A stretch of DNA of 60,081 nt from Lentisphaerota bacterium. GTDB lineage: Bacteria > Verrucomicrobiota > Lentisphaeria > Victivallales > Victivallaceae. A program made the translations under genes and the position numbers. Position 1 is the first letter of the stretch, and every line of letters begins with the position of its first letter. This document shows positions 16,887 through 25,650 of this stretch, piece after piece. The DNA lies in contig SUWL01000007.1 in NCBI GenBank assembly GCA_015061495.1, positions 1-60,081 on the forward strand, in the 5' to 3' direction. The notes under the pieces are model-generated. The model did no database searches. It was not told where the DNA came from and worked only from the letters and a program-made list of their open reading frames with translations.

Positions 16887-18098
16887 ATGTTGAAAAGATG
16901 GTTGGCAGTTTTTCTGTTTTGTTCAACTTTGCTGCCGGTGTTTGCCGCCGGCGGCAGGATGATCACGGTCAGCAAATCAGCGGCGCTGAATCCGACGGTT
17001 AAAGTCGAGGTCGCCGGTGATGCCGAATTATCCGGCACCCTGCCGCGTTTTTTCCAATTTTGCGGCTGGTTTGATCCGGCAGTGCCGAAAAAGACCGCCG
17101 ATTACACAGTTCGTGCTTCCCGGAGTACGGATGGAGTGTCGGTGTTTGTCTACCGCGGTGATGATACCAAATATCTCGCCGGATGGCGTTTCGCCAAAAC
17201 CGGAAACAGCCGGGAACTTGCCAAGTCGATCGTGGACACGGTTATCGAATATCTTTTCAAAGATTTGAAAGTTAAAGGTTTCTGTCACAGCCGCATCGTT
17301 TTCTGCGCCCAGACCGAGATCGGCGTGCGAAATATTTTTGTCTGCGATATCGACGGTCAGAATCTGGAAACCCTTACCGCATACCGCACGCTCAATGTCG
17401 AACCTGCTTGGAGTCCGGATGGTAAAAGTGTGTTTTTCTCCAAATACAGCCGTTCCGGGATCGATATCGTGGAAACCACGATCCGCACTCCACGGCGCAG
17501 CAGAATACTTTCATCTTTCCGGGGGATCAATACCGGAGCTGCGATTTCTCCGGATGGCAGCAGTATGGCGGTGATTTTGAGTCCCGATCATCAGGTCGAT
17601 CTTTACGTTTTGGGATTGAAACGGAAGTTCCGCAAGCGCCTGACCACCGGTATCGCTGTTGAAGCATCTCCATGCTGGAGCCCGGACGGTAAACGGATCG
17701 CTTTTGTCAGCGACCGCCGGGGCAACCCCCGGATTTTTGTCATCAATGCTGACGGTTCGGGGTTGACCATGCTGCCGAGTGTGGGGATAGATGCGGTAAC
17801 TCCCTCGTGGAGTGATGATAATAAAATTGCTTATGCGACCAGATTGAGCCGTTCCGGCAACTACGTGCTGGCAGTGCTGGATATGGATTCAAAAGAGAAT
17901 AAGGTCGTCTCCAAGGGCGAAGGCAGCTGGGAATCCCCCGGCTGGGCAGCCGATAACCGGCAGGTTGTCTGCAAACGGACGGTGAATGGCAAATCATCTT
18001 TGTGGGTGGTCGATACCCGTTCCGGTAACTCCCGGGAATTGCTCCGTACCGGAACGCCGCTTTTCGATCCCTCGTGGTCGCCCTGTTTGAAACGGTGA
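16887..18098 (+). CDS. Exported TolB-like beta-propeller protein
   Basis: About 403 residues. It has a signal peptide (MLKRWLAVFLFCSTLLPVFA), an N-terminal alpha/beta domain like the TolB amino domain, then six propeller blades with WSPDGK repeats (VEPAWSPDGKSVFFS, ASPCWSPDGKRIAFVSD). TolB is a periplasmic component of the Tol-Pal system of the outer membrane. No tolA, tolQ, tolR or pal lies nearby, so assignment as TolB proper is likely but not proven. The ATG at 16887 is chosen because the signal peptide begins there. folC follows after 4 nt, so the two are on one transcript. Confidence 0.82.
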   Translation: MLKRWLAVFLFCSTLLPVFAAGGRMITVSKSAALNPTVKVEVAGDAELSGTLPRFFQFCGWFDPAVPKKTADYTVRASRSTDGVSVFVYRGDDTKYLAGWRFAKTGNSRELAKSIVDTVIEYLFKDLKVKGFCHSRIVFCAQTEIGVRNIFVCDIDGQNLETLTAYRTLNVEPAWSPDGKSVFFSKYSRSGIDIVETTIRTPRRSRILSSFRGINTGAAISPDGSSMAVILSPDHQVDLYVLGLKRKFRKRLTTGIAVEASPCWSPDGKRIAFVSDRRGNPRIFVINADGSGLTMLPSVGIDAVTPSWSDDNKIAYATRLSRSGNYVLAVLDMDSKENKVVSKGEGSWESPGWAADNRQVVCKRTVNGKSSLWVVDTRSGNSRELLRTGTPLFDPSWSPCLKR

Positions 18099-18102
18099 AA
18101 TA

Positions 18103-19353
18103 ATGTTTGATTGTGAAGCATATTTGAATTCCCTGGATATGTTCGGCATCCGTCTGGGACTGGCGGCAACGGAAGAGTTGATGGCGCTCGCCGGTCATCC
18201 GGAAAAAGGTTTGCGTTTTATCCATCTTGCCGGGACTAACGGCAAAGGCTCGACCGGAGCCATGCTGGAACGCTGTTTCCGCAAAGCCGGTTTGAAAACC
18301 GGTTTTTACACTTCTCCCCATTTGATCGATGTCCGGGAACGTTTCCGGATCAACGGCAAAGCGGTTTCCGTAGAGGAGTTCAACTGCGCCGGAGAGTTTT
18401 TGAAAGAGCGTGCGGGGGAGGGGAAGTTCAGTTATTTTGAATTTGCCACCGTTCTGGCGATGGTGATATTTGCTCGTAATCAGGTCGATGCCGTTATTTG
18501 GGAAACCGGCATGGGCGGCAGACTGGATGCGACCAATGTGGTCATGCCGGAAGCGTGTGTCATCACCAATATCGCTTTGGATCATCAGGGGCATCTTGGG
18601 GATACCACGGCGGCGATCGCCGGAGAAAAAGCCGGGATCATCAAACGCGGGGTGCCGCTTTTTCACGGGGTGCTGCCGGATGATGCCGCCAGGGTGATCT
18701 GCCAACGGGCAAAAGAGTTGGATGCTCCGGTTTTTCCGCCCCGCGAAGCGGTTCCTGATGTGGACGATTTCACCGGGAAATGCCAGAATTTTGTTTATGA
18801 CGGCAGGCGGATCTCGCTTTCACTGCCCGGCAGAATGCAGCGGGAAAACTTCCGCATCGTCTACGAAGTACTCTCCTGTTTTGCGCCGCGCTGGCACTTT
18901 GATGTCGGAACGGTGCTGACGGCGTTAAGTGAAGTTTCCTGGCCCGGCAGATTCCAGCATGTCGATGGTTTGATCATTGACGGCGGGCATAATCCCGACG
19001 GCGTGCGGGCGTTGACCGAGGCGGTCAAAGAACGTTATCCTTATGAGAAGTTTCTGGTGGTCTACGCTGCATTCGGCGACAAGGCGGCGCCCCGGTGTCT
19101 GCCTTATCTGGATACGATCGCCGAACGTTATATCTTTACCACTCCCGGGGCGGGAGGCCGCGCGGCATTTGCTCCGGAGGAGTTGACCGGTATGACCGGA
19201 AAACCGGCAGCCGCGATTACTGAACCGGCGGTTGCGATCCGGCAGGCGCTGGCGGAGTGCGGTGATTTGCGGATCATCGTTTCCGGTTCACTTTACCTCG
19301 CCGGGGTCGCTCTGGAGATCGTTCTGCCGCCGGAATCGGTTCTTGATCTGTAA
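18103..19353 (+). CDS. folC: Bifunctional folylpolyglutamate/dihydrofolate synthase
   Basis: Adds glutamate to (dihydro)pteroate or folates with ATP in the cytosol. The 416-residue protein has the ATP loop HLAGTNGKGSTGAM (near residue 40), FYTSPHLIDVRERF, the ETGMGGRLDATNV signature, and ITNIALDHQGHLGDT for metal and substrate binding. The C-terminal domain has DGGHNPDGV. Length and motif order match FolC/FPGS. The start lies 4 nt after the TolB-like stop. No other folate gene is in the window. Confidence 0.95.
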   Translation: MFDCEAYLNSLDMFGIRLGLAATEELMALAGHPEKGLRFIHLAGTNGKGSTGAMLERCFRKAGLKTGFYTSPHLIDVRERFRINGKAVSVEEFNCAGEFLKERAGEGKFSYFEFATVLAMVIFARNQVDAVIWETGMGGRLDATNVVMPEACVITNIALDHQGHLGDTTAAIAGEKAGIIKRGVPLFHGVLPDDAARVICQRAKELDAPVFPPREAVPDVDDFTGKCQNFVYDGRRISLSLPGRMQRENFRIVYEVLSCFAPRWHFDVGTVLTALSEVSWPGRFQHVDGLIIDGGHNPDGVRALTEAVKERYPYEKFLVVYAAFGDKAAPRCLPYLDTIAERYIFTTPGAGGRAAFAPEELTGMTGKPAAAITEPAVAIRQALAECGDLRIIVSGSLYLAGVALEIVLPPESVLDL

Positions 19354-19377
19354 ACGCTTTTGGTGGGAGATGTCACT

Positions 19378-20277
19378 ATGAATGAATATGCTGAATTTGA
19401 TTTTCACTTGCACACGCTCTGGAGTTACGATGCCACGACTCCGGTGGATGAGTATTTCCGTCTGGCACAGGAAAATCACGTCAAAACCATCGCCATTACT
19501 GACCACCATACAATTGATGCGTGGGAGGAGGTCAAAGCCGCCGGAAAAAAATATCCGGATGTTTCCTATATCGCCGGTGCGGAACTTACTGTGACCACAC
19601 CTTACGGCGCGATGGATCTGGTCTGTTTGAATATGCCGGATAAACCGGCTGGCGATCTGGCGGAAGTCCTGAACAGTTATCACATCTGGCAGCGGGAAAG
19701 CGGCTCGGCGTACTCCCGTTATCTCACGCAGGGCGGCTTTACCTTTACCGACAAAGACCGTTATGAATTGATCGCCCGCTACCGTGAACCGCGCTGTATG
19801 GCTCTGCAGGGTACGACCCATGTGCAGGCGGGGATGCTGATTGATTACATGGTCAATGAGAAGCACTATTTCCGTGACCGGGCGGAATTCTGGGGGTTTA
19901 TCCGTAAACATGATATGCCCCTTTACCCGGATCATGCGGAGGTGGTTCCGGCGGTGAAAAAAGCCGGCGGTCTGGTATTTCTTGCCCATCCGGTCAACTA
20001 TTTTCTGAAAAATGATCTTAACCGGATGGATGAATTACGGGAGTTGCTGCAACTGGACGGTATTGAATGCGCTCACAGTGAAGTCCCGGGGGAGTTGACG
20101 CCGTTTTACCGGGAATATTGCGAGAAACACAAATTGCTCTCTTCGGCGGGATCGGATTGTCATTCACTGCCAGGTCAACCATACTGTTTCTGTCCGGATT
20201 GTAAGTTCGGCAGGGTCCCGGCAGATCCGAAGTGGCGGGAGGAGATCGCCGAACGGGTGAAAATTTTCAATGCGTGA
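19378..20277 (+). CDS. PHP-domain phosphoesterase
   Basis: About 299 residues. The PHP metal site is visible as EFDFHLHTLWSYDATTP (HxH), AITDHHTIDAW (DH), VFLAHPVNYF (His) and SAGSDCHSLPG (DxH) at the C-terminal end. PHP enzymes (histidinol phosphatase, YciV/RnaAM-type 5'-nucleases) hydrolyse phosphoesters with Mn/Zn. The middle insertion is not diagnostic, so the exact substrate is open. The ATG at 19378 has GTGGGAGA just upstream; it lies 24 nt after folC. Followed by a strong bidirectional terminator. Confidence 0.83.
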   Translation: MNEYAEFDFHLHTLWSYDATTPVDEYFRLAQENHVKTIAITDHHTIDAWEEVKAAGKKYPDVSYIAGAELTVTTPYGAMDLVCLNMPDKPAGDLAEVLNSYHIWQRESGSAYSRYLTQGGFTFTDKDRYELIARYREPRCMALQGTTHVQAGMLIDYMVNEKHYFRDRAEFWGFIRKHDMPLYPDHAEVVPAVKKAGGLVFLAHPVNYFLKNDLNRMDELRELLQLDGIECAHSEVPGELTPFYREYCEKHKLLSSAGSDCHSLPGQPYCFCPDCKFGRVPADPKWREEIAERVKIFNA

Positions 20278-20348
20278 TCAGTTTCAAAATTTTTTCTTAA
20301 ATTCCCGGATGGATATACCGTTTTTCGTATGACATGACCGGAAAATAA

Positions 20349-20377
20349 AAAGGACCGCTGTTTCGCAGCAGTCCTTT
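20349..20377. terminator. Bidirectional intrinsic terminator
   Basis: AAAGGACCGCTG (20349-20360) and CAGCAGTCCTTT (20366-20377) pair over 12 positions with one C/A mismatch and a 5-nt loop. The plus side is followed by CTTTT and the minus side by TTTATTTT. It separates the plus-strand PHP gene from the converging jag gene. Confidence 0.8.
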
Positions 20378-20396
20378 CTTTTGGTATCGGAATTGA

Positions 20397-20966
20397 TTAT
20401 TCGGCTTTGGCAAGTGAGATGACCACTTTTTTCATTGCGCCTTCGCCTTCGGATTCGGTGGTGACTTCAGCATCTTCCTTGAGGGTGATGTGGATGATGC
20501 GGCGGTCATGGGCGTTCATTTCCGGCAGTTTGACCGGTTCGCCCCAGCGTTTGACCTCTTTCGCGGCATCCCGGGCGAGTTTTTCCAGCTGTTCCACACT
20601 GTTGCGCGGAGCGCCGTCGCCATTGTTACGGCGGGGGCGGCGGCGGTATTCTTTGGTTTCCCCCTCTTCGCCGTTGTCTCTGGCTTCGCGGTCACCGGCG
20701 GCATAGCCGTCGATATCCAGCGTGATGTGCGGGCACTCTTCGTCGGATTTGAACATCATGCGGTTGACCAGCAGCTGCAGACTTTCCAGGGTTTGCCCCT
20801 TTCTGCCGATGATCCGTCCGGCATTGTCGCTGGAGATGATCACGCTGATTTTACTGCCTTTTTCCTCGATTTTGAAATCCCCGTTGAGCGAAAGGTAATC
20901 AAACATCCGCATCAGGATCTGGAGGATCTGTTCTTTGTACTCGTTGAATTTCGGATTTTCTGCCAT
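20397..20966 (-). CDS. jag: KH/R3H RNA-binding protein (Jag/KhpB family)
   Basis: 189 residues. A KH domain (about residues 10-95) has the GXXG loop in AGRIIGRKGQTLESLQLLV, a basic linker follows (KEYRRRPRRNNGDGAP), and an R3H domain carries EMNAHDRRIIHITL. Jag/KhpB binds RNA, and in Firmicutes forms a complex with KhpA that affects cell-wall and division genes. The usual N-terminal Jag_N domain is missing here; the protein starts directly with the KH part, and a short acidic C-terminal tail follows the R3H. It ends the rpmH-rnpA-yidD-yidC-jag block, the classical order. YidC lies 18 nt upstream. Confidence 0.9.
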   Translation of the reverse strand: MAENPKFNEYKEQILQILMRMFDYLSLNGDFKIEEKGSKISVIISSDNAGRIIGRKGQTLESLQLLVNRMMFKSDEECPHITLDIDGYAAGDREARDNGEEGETKEYRRRPRRNNGDGAPRNSVEQLEKLARDAAKEVKRWGEPVKLPEMNAHDRRIIHITLKEDAEVTTESEGEGAMKKVVISLAKAE

Positions 20967-20984
20967 TTTAATGATTCCTTAAGG

Positions 20985-22721
20985 TTATTTGCTCTGACCG
21001 TTTGCGGCGGCTTCCAGAGCCCGGTTGCGTTTCTGCTGCAACCAGAGTTGAATGATACTGAAAAGGTTGCTGATCGTCCAGTAGAGGGTCAAACCGGACG
21101 GTAATGAATAGAGGAATATCAACATGATGATGGGCATCATCATCATCATCCGCTTCTGGGCGGGATCCATGGAGGCGTTTGGGGTCATGCGCTGCTGGAT
21201 GACCATCAGAGCGGTCATCATCAGCACCAGCGGGTTGACCGGAATGGCACTGATATTTGCCAGCGGCAGCGTGAAGCCCAGCGGAATGGAAAAGATCGTA
21301 TCCGGAGCCGCGAGGTTTTTTGCCCAGAGGAAAGAGACGTGGCGCAGCGCGATCGCATTATCCAGCATGGCATACAGGGCAAAGAAGATGGGGATCTGCA
21401 GCAAAATGGGCAGACAACCGGCGAATGGATTGATCCCTTCGGCACGGTAGAGTTCGCTCATTTTCTGATTGAGCAGCTGGGGATTGTCCTTGTACTTTTC
21501 CCGGAGTTCTTTGAACATCGGCTGGACCTTTTGCATTTTGCGCATGGATTCATTGCTTTTGGCGGTCAGCGGATAGAACAAGGTGCGCACCAGCAACGTC
21601 AGTATGATGATACTGATGCCGTAACTGTTGAAAAGCGCATAGAGCAGATTGAGTATCCACATGAGGAAGCGGGCGAGGATATTCAGCGGGCCCCATGCCA
21701 GATGCATGACCTCTTCGCCATCGGGGACAAACGCAGCGACAGTATCGCTGTTTTTAGGACCATTGTAGGAGGAGTAGTTCAAAGTTTTGGATTCGCCGGG
21801 TTTCAGCACCATTTCCGGAACTTTGGCACCGGCGGTGATGATATTGTACTTTTTATCATTGCGGTCGGTGACGGTGGGGCGGGGATCTTCCTGCCAGATG
21901 GTGAAAATGTTGTTTTCAGCTTCTTTGAGGATACTGCAGAAGTATTTGTTGCTGACGGCTGCCCATTTGACTTTGGGCGGCTTGCTGAAGTAATAATCTT
22001 CATCGTCCTCGTCGGCATCGATATCCTCGTGGTCATTTTCTGCGGTCAGCAGATCCAGCCGGTGTGACATGGTGCGCTGGATATCTCCGGCGATGGTGTG
22101 CCAGGGGGCGGCGGATCCGCCGCAGATCACCATGCTGTCAAGATCCAGAGCGGCATTGGAAATGTTGCGCAAAGTATATTCACAGTTGACGATATACTGA
22201 TCTTTGATGGTGAACTTCTGTTCGATCTGAAGTTTGCCGTCAAAAGCGGTGATAACGGCGGTAACGGCGTCGTCATTGTCCTTTTTCAGCTGGACATTTT
22301 TGACGGTGCCGGGGAGGATCAGTTCAAAAAGTCTGGCATCGGAAGCGATGTTGTTCCGGCGGTCGTCATGCAGATATTTGAGGAAGCGGATATTGCTGAT
22401 GCACCCTTTTTCTGCAGAAACCGTCAAGTCGATATATTCATTGCTCAAGTGCAGGTCGTGATCTTGCACGATGGTGTTGGCGATCTCTTTGGCGGGAATT
22501 TTGACAGTTTCAGCGGGAGCAGCTTTTTCCGCTTTATTTTCAGCTTGCTCAACGGATTTTTCGGCAGGGATAGCGGCGGGCTGCTCTTTTTTGACTTCGG
22601 AGACTTCGGCGGTCTCCTCTTCAGTGGAGAACCATCCCATATAATTGCAGATCGACGGCCACGCCAGAAGCAGCAGCAGACAGACGCTCAAACTGATGAT
22701 AGTTTCTTTATCAAATTTCAT
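20985..22721 (-). CDS. yidC: Membrane protein insertase YidC
   Basis: Inserts and folds proteins in the inner membrane, with or without SecYEG. 578 residues: first TM (SLSVCLLLLLAWPSI), a low-complexity Glu/Lys/Ala linker, then a large periplasmic domain of about 250 residues (Gram-negative form). The insertase core follows, with ILNLLYALFNSYGISIIIL and a cytoplasmic coil ending in QPMFKELREKYKDNPQLLNQK. FAGCLPILLQIPIFFALYAM and the last helices complete the core. The periplasmic domain carries an acidic Asp/Glu insertion (around residue 235). It lies 6 nt after yidD, as usual, and 18 nt before jag. Confidence 0.96.
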   Translation of the reverse strand: MKFDKETIISLSVCLLLLLAWPSICNYMGWFSTEEETAEVSEVKKEQPAAIPAEKSVEQAENKAEKAAPAETVKIPAKEIANTIVQDHDLHLSNEYIDLTVSAEKGCISNIRFLKYLHDDRRNNIASDARLFELILPGTVKNVQLKKDNDDAVTAVITAFDGKLQIEQKFTIKDQYIVNCEYTLRNISNAALDLDSMVICGGSAAPWHTIAGDIQRTMSHRLDLLTAENDHEDIDADEDDEDYYFSKPPKVKWAAVSNKYFCSILKEAENNIFTIWQEDPRPTVTDRNDKKYNIITAGAKVPEMVLKPGESKTLNYSSYNGPKNSDTVAAFVPDGEEVMHLAWGPLNILARFLMWILNLLYALFNSYGISIIILTLLVRTLFYPLTAKSNESMRKMQKVQPMFKELREKYKDNPQLLNQKMSELYRAEGINPFAGCLPILLQIPIFFALYAMLDNAIALRHVSFLWAKNLAAPDTIFSIPLGFTLPLANISAIPVNPLVLMMTALMVIQQRMTPNASMDPAQKRMMMMMPIIMLIFLYSLPSGLTLYWTISNLFSIIQLWLQQKRNRALEAAANGQSK

Positions 22722-22727
22722 TTTTCT

Positions 22728-22970
22728 TCACTGGTTGGACGTTTTTCGGGAGAGATGACTTCTGAAACCACGTTCCGGAACCGGGTCATACCCGCCTTTG
22801 CAAAATGGCTGGCAACGCAGCAGTCGCCATGCAGTCAGCAGAGACCCTGCCCAGAATCCGCGTTTGCGGAATGCTTCGACGGCATAATGCGAACAAGTCG
22901 GTTCAAAACGGCACTGATCCGGCAGATACGGAGAAATTGTCCGCTGATAGATGCGGATCATGAAAATCAT
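22728..22970 (-). CDS. yidD: Membrane protein insertion efficiency factor YidD
   Basis: 80 residues starting MIFMIRIYQRTISPYLPDQC, with the family signature CRFEPTCSHYAVEAF and a final RLLRCQPFCKGGYDPVP. It is a small peripheral membrane protein thought to assist YidC. The chosen ATG at 22970 overlaps the rnpA stop (TAATG). A longer upstream frame exists but would overlap rnpA fully, and the family never has such an extension. Fits between rnpA and yidC. Confidence 0.94.
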   Translation of the reverse strand: MIFMIRIYQRTISPYLPDQCRFEPTCSHYAVEAFRKRGFWAGSLLTAWRLLRCQPFCKGGYDPVPERGFRSHLSRKTSNQ

Positions 22971-23380
22971 TATTCTTGATCCGAAGGAACTTCCGAGCGC
23001 ATGACCTGCTGTTTTTTCAGAATTCCGCTCAACTCTGCAGTGGCTTGTATCCGGTTGTAGTTCTGCATTTTGCGGCGTGGTATCAGCAGTATGCGACATG
23101 GGGAGAGATCCGGTTTCAACATCCGGAAACTCTCCCACATCAACCGTCTTGCCCGGTTGCGAACAACCGACAGAAGACTGTATTTTTTGCTGCATATTAC
23201 GCCGCACTCCAAACGGTTTTCCGGGGAGGGGGCAACGACCACGACCATACCGGGAGCTACGCTTTTGACTCCGTCGCGCCGTAATTGATCGAATTGCGAT
23301 TTGAAGCGCAATTTTTCACTTTTTTTGAGGCGGAATCGGATTTGTCGGCGGCAATCCGCTCCGGCAGCTGCGGTCGGCAC
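22970..23380 (-). CDS. rnpA: Ribonuclease P protein component
   Basis: Protein subunit of RNase P, which matures the 5' end of tRNAs. 136 residues; the core shows LKKSEKLRFKSQFDQLRRDG, GMVVVVAPSPEN and the conserved basic helix VVRNRARRLMWESFR that binds the P RNA. The start is a GTG at 23380, about 11 nt downstream of the rpmH stop, with no clear RBS. A shorter start close to LKKSEK is possible but has no good codon. The stop overlaps yidD. The C-terminal extension is slightly longer than in E. coli. Confidence 0.93.
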   Translation of the reverse strand: MPTAAAGADCRRQIRFRLKKSEKLRFKSQFDQLRRDGVKSVAPGMVVVVAPSPENRLECGVICSKKYSLLSVVRNRARRLMWESFRMLKPDLSPCRILLIPRRKMQNYNRIQATAELSGILKKQQVMRSEVPSDQE

Positions 23381-23391
23381 GTCACACCGGA

Positions 23392-23526
23392 TCAGGCAGT
23401 GAGCCGGGCGCGGCCCTTCTGACGGCGGCGTCTGATGACATTGCGGCCGGCGGCAGTGGCCATACGTGCGAAGAAACCGATCCGGCGTTTGCGGCGGCGG
23501 TTCGAGGGCTGAAAGGTTCTTTTCAT
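23392..23526 (-). CDS. rpmH: 50S ribosomal protein L34
   Basis: 44 residues, [20 protein letters not shown] followed by [20 protein letters not shown], the standard L34 layout. It opens the rpmH-rnpA-yidD-yidC-jag unit. AGGAT sits upstream of the ATG and a good promoter lies at 23629-23657. In many bacteria dnaA lies divergently upstream of rpmH; here a phage-like gene block lies there instead. Confidence 0.96.
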   Translation of the reverse strand: MKRTFQPSNRRRKRRIGFFARMATAAGRNVIRRRRQKGRARLTA

Positions 23527-23628
23527 TTTCGTTTCATCCTGTTTTTATTTAATTGAACACTCAATAAAACCTGCTGCAGAATTCCGATCTGCAGACATAA
23601 TACTACAACTTAAAATTGTCGTTTGATT

Positions 23629-23657
23629 AAAATAACACCGATTTGCAAGTTTTTCAA
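23629..23657 (-). promoter_or_regulatory. Sigma70-type promoter of rpmH
   Basis: Minus strand TTGAAA (23652-23657), 17-nt spacer, TATTTT (23629-23634). It gives a leader of roughly 95 nt to the rpmH ATG. The rest of 23527-23918 holds no gene; it is A/T-rich and contains the inverted repeat at 23819. Confidence 0.7.
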
Positions 23658-23818
23658 GTCCCTGCTGCTTTTTTTTCGGAATAATGTTGACAAAACGGGG
23701 CATTGACAGAGACAGGAATTTTCAAAGAGTGCCGGAAGATAAAAAAATGTCCTGAATTTTGTAAACTTTGCATTCAGGTGTCGTTATACTGCGGTGATCA
23801 CAAACATAAGAACACATT

Positions 23819-23840
23819 ATTGACATCATGACTTGTCAAT
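23819..23840. promoter_or_regulatory. Inverted repeat upstream of the phage-like block
   Basis: ATTGACA (23819-23825) and TGTCAAT (23834-23840) are a perfect 7-bp inverted repeat with an 8-nt spacer. The left arm also looks like a -35 box (TTGACA), but no good -10 lies at the expected distance. A TATACT at 23785-23790 could be a -10, which would put the repeat just downstream of a start. It is an operator candidate for the phage-like genes. Confidence 0.4.
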
Positions 23841-23918
23841 CGCGCAATAACGGTCAGTTCCACACGGCAGATGCATCACAACAAACAGGACAATAACAAC
23901 AAAAAGGAGATTTGCCAA

Positions 23919-24761
23919 ATGAAAATAGAACGGTCAGCCGCAGAAAAACGCAAACTTGACCGCTTCGGGCGTTGCGAAAATGCCCGGATATCCTACGTGG
24001 CAAGCGGCGTGCGCGGCGATGAAGTCGATCAGGCGCTGGCGGCGGTTTTTGCCGCAGCACCGGATTTATGGGAGGGAGTACCTAAAAATTCCGTGGAACT
24101 TGTCCGTTCACCGGGCGGCGGCATTCTGGAAGCGGTGGTGGATTATCAATATCCGGACCGCTCCGCTTCTTCGCACCGTCGGGATATCAAGTCCAATGGC
24201 GACCGGGAGTGGCTGGTGGAGATCTCCACCAAAATGGCGCACTGCAAATACGCTCACTCTCATATTTTCTCGCGCAAACTTGATGAGAATGCGCCGGATA
24301 TCGATCCGGGACTGCTGGTCGATTGGAACGGCAAGACCGGCAGTGCCAGTGTTTCCGGCACGATCCCGATACTGGAGTCTCTGGCGGAAATCACCTGTAT
24401 TGCCACTTTCCGCAGGGACAAGGTGGACAACCGTGCCTATCTGCGCAATGCCGTAAATCTGGTCGGTAAAGTGAATTCCGAAGCGTTCCACAACTGGCAC
24501 GCCGGAGAGGTGCTTTTTGGCGGATTGAAAAAGAGCGTCCTCTTTGAAGGAAAACACGGCGAAGACCTCTGCAATCTTTACTTCCGCTTTTTTATCCGTA
24601 CCGGCGGCAAACGGCAGATCGCCGGAATGGATATCGGCCATGTTGACGGCTGGGATCATCTCTGGCTGTTGCGTTCTCACGGAGCGGGCAGAGAACGCAT
24701 CCATTCGGTACATGTCAGCCGCCTTTATCCGCGCTCCTCTTTTGCCGTACTGGATATTTGA
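23919..24761 (+). CDS. Phage-like protein of unknown function (first gene of cassette)
   Basis: 280 residues, not recognised. The start is MKIERSAAEKRKLDRFGRCE at 23919 with AAGGAGA upstream; an earlier in-frame ATG lacks a site. It has a mixed beta-rich pattern, no signal peptide and no membrane span. GLVDWNGKTG-like and MDIGHVDGWDHLWLL segments recall virion structural proteins but match no family known to me. It opens an eight-gene plus-strand array ending at 31415. It lacks terminase, portal or capsid motifs. Function as a structural or baseplate-like component is inferred only from the neighbouring tail-fibre gene. Confidence 0.55.
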   Translation: MKIERSAAEKRKLDRFGRCENARISYVASGVRGDEVDQALAAVFAAAPDLWEGVPKNSVELVRSPGGGILEAVVDYQYPDRSASSHRRDIKSNGDREWLVEISTKMAHCKYAHSHIFSRKLDENAPDIDPGLLVDWNGKTGSASVSGTIPILESLAEITCIATFRRDKVDNRAYLRNAVNLVGKVNSEAFHNWHAGEVLFGGLKKSVLFEGKHGEDLCNLYFRFFIRTGGKRQIAGMDIGHVDGWDHLWLLRSHGAGRERIHSVHVSRLYPRSSFAVLDI

Positions 24762-24777
24762 GAAAGGGGCGCAAACG

Positions 24778-25650
24778 ATGTTTTTCAGCGATGTTTTTGA
24801 ATCTGAAGAGCGGGGGATCGAACCGGTATCCCGTTACAATGCGGTCAATATGCTTCTGCGGTCGGGGGTTCCGGCTGCAGTTGAGGCGATACCCCGCAAT
24901 TCCGCCATGGGAGTGGTGCAGTTTTTCAACCGTTCTGAAAAAACGATACCCCGTTTTTCGGCGGTTGCGCTGGCCGGGGTACATCCGGATGATCCGCTCG
25001 ACCCGGAAGAACGCGCCGATGGACAGGCGATATTCACCGGCGAAGCGGCTGTTGATGACTCTGTTCCGTGGGGGATCGCGATGGAACAGATCGCTCCGGA
25101 TACTTACGGAGAAGTCGCTGTTTCCGGGTGTGTACCGGCAATTTTTTACGGGACCGGCAAATTTGTGGTCCCCGGCAGTTCCGGTTTGACCGCTGGAAGC
25201 AGCGGCAGTGCCAGAGTGCTGCTTTATCCGGGGGTTACGGACAAACAGACAGCTGTTCCGGGATTGCTGCTGCTCGGAGCGGCAAGTCCGGCAAAGGATA
25301 ATGAGTATTTCGGAATATTCAAGCTCGGGGCACTGTCGGCACAGAGTTTGGAAATATTCAACTCCTATGATCCGGATTCGGAATATTGCGGCAGTACCGA
25401 TGTCCCCGGATTGAATAAGATCCCCCGGACGGTGATGACCTTTGAAGACGGCAGTTACAAGGAGATATTCCTGGCTTTTTTCTACGACTCTGACACGCGT
25501 ATTTACAGCTGCCGTTTTTGCACATCGCTGCCGGAAAATACCGTATTTTCCCAGTTGATCGGCACTTTTCAAAACGGATTTATCAATCAAATCTACCGGC
25601 AGTCATCCGATCGGCGTATGATATTCGGAGAGGAGTGGTACTTGCGATGA
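24778..25650 (+). CDS. Virion-like structural protein (decoration/tail accessory type)
   Basis: 290 residues. The middle part has the pattern seen in many phage accessory structural proteins: FFNRSEKTIPRFSAVALAGV, followed by a GIAMEQIAPDTYGEVAVSGC strand and a VPGSSGLTAGSSGSARVLL segment. That is, a 'variable-start, allowed-value, signed-off' beta repeat. No catalytic motif, signal peptide or TM. It follows the first cassette gene by 16 nt with AAAGGGG upstream, and its stop overlaps the next start (ATGA). Assignment as virion-like is by general resemblance, not a family match. Confidence 0.5.
   Translation: MFFSDVFESEERGIEPVSRYNAVNMLLRSGVPAAVEAIPRNSAMGVVQFFNRSEKTIPRFSAVALAGVHPDDPLDPEERADGQAIFTGEAAVDDSVPWGIAMEQIAPDTYGEVAVSGCVPAIFYGTGKFVVPGSSGLTAGSSGSARVLLYPGVTDKQTAVPGLLLLGAASPAKDNEYFGIFKLGALSAQSLEIFNSYDPDSEYCGSTDVPGLNKIPRTVMTFEDGSYKEIFLAFFYDSDTRIYSCRFCTSLPENTVFSQLIGTFQNGFINQIYRQSSDRRMIFGEEWYLR

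Noticed and set aside
23527-23918. Replication origin near rpmH
   Set aside because: rpmH-rnpA-yidD-yidC-jag often neighbours oriC and dnaA, but no dnaA and no TTATCCACA-like boxes are seen here.
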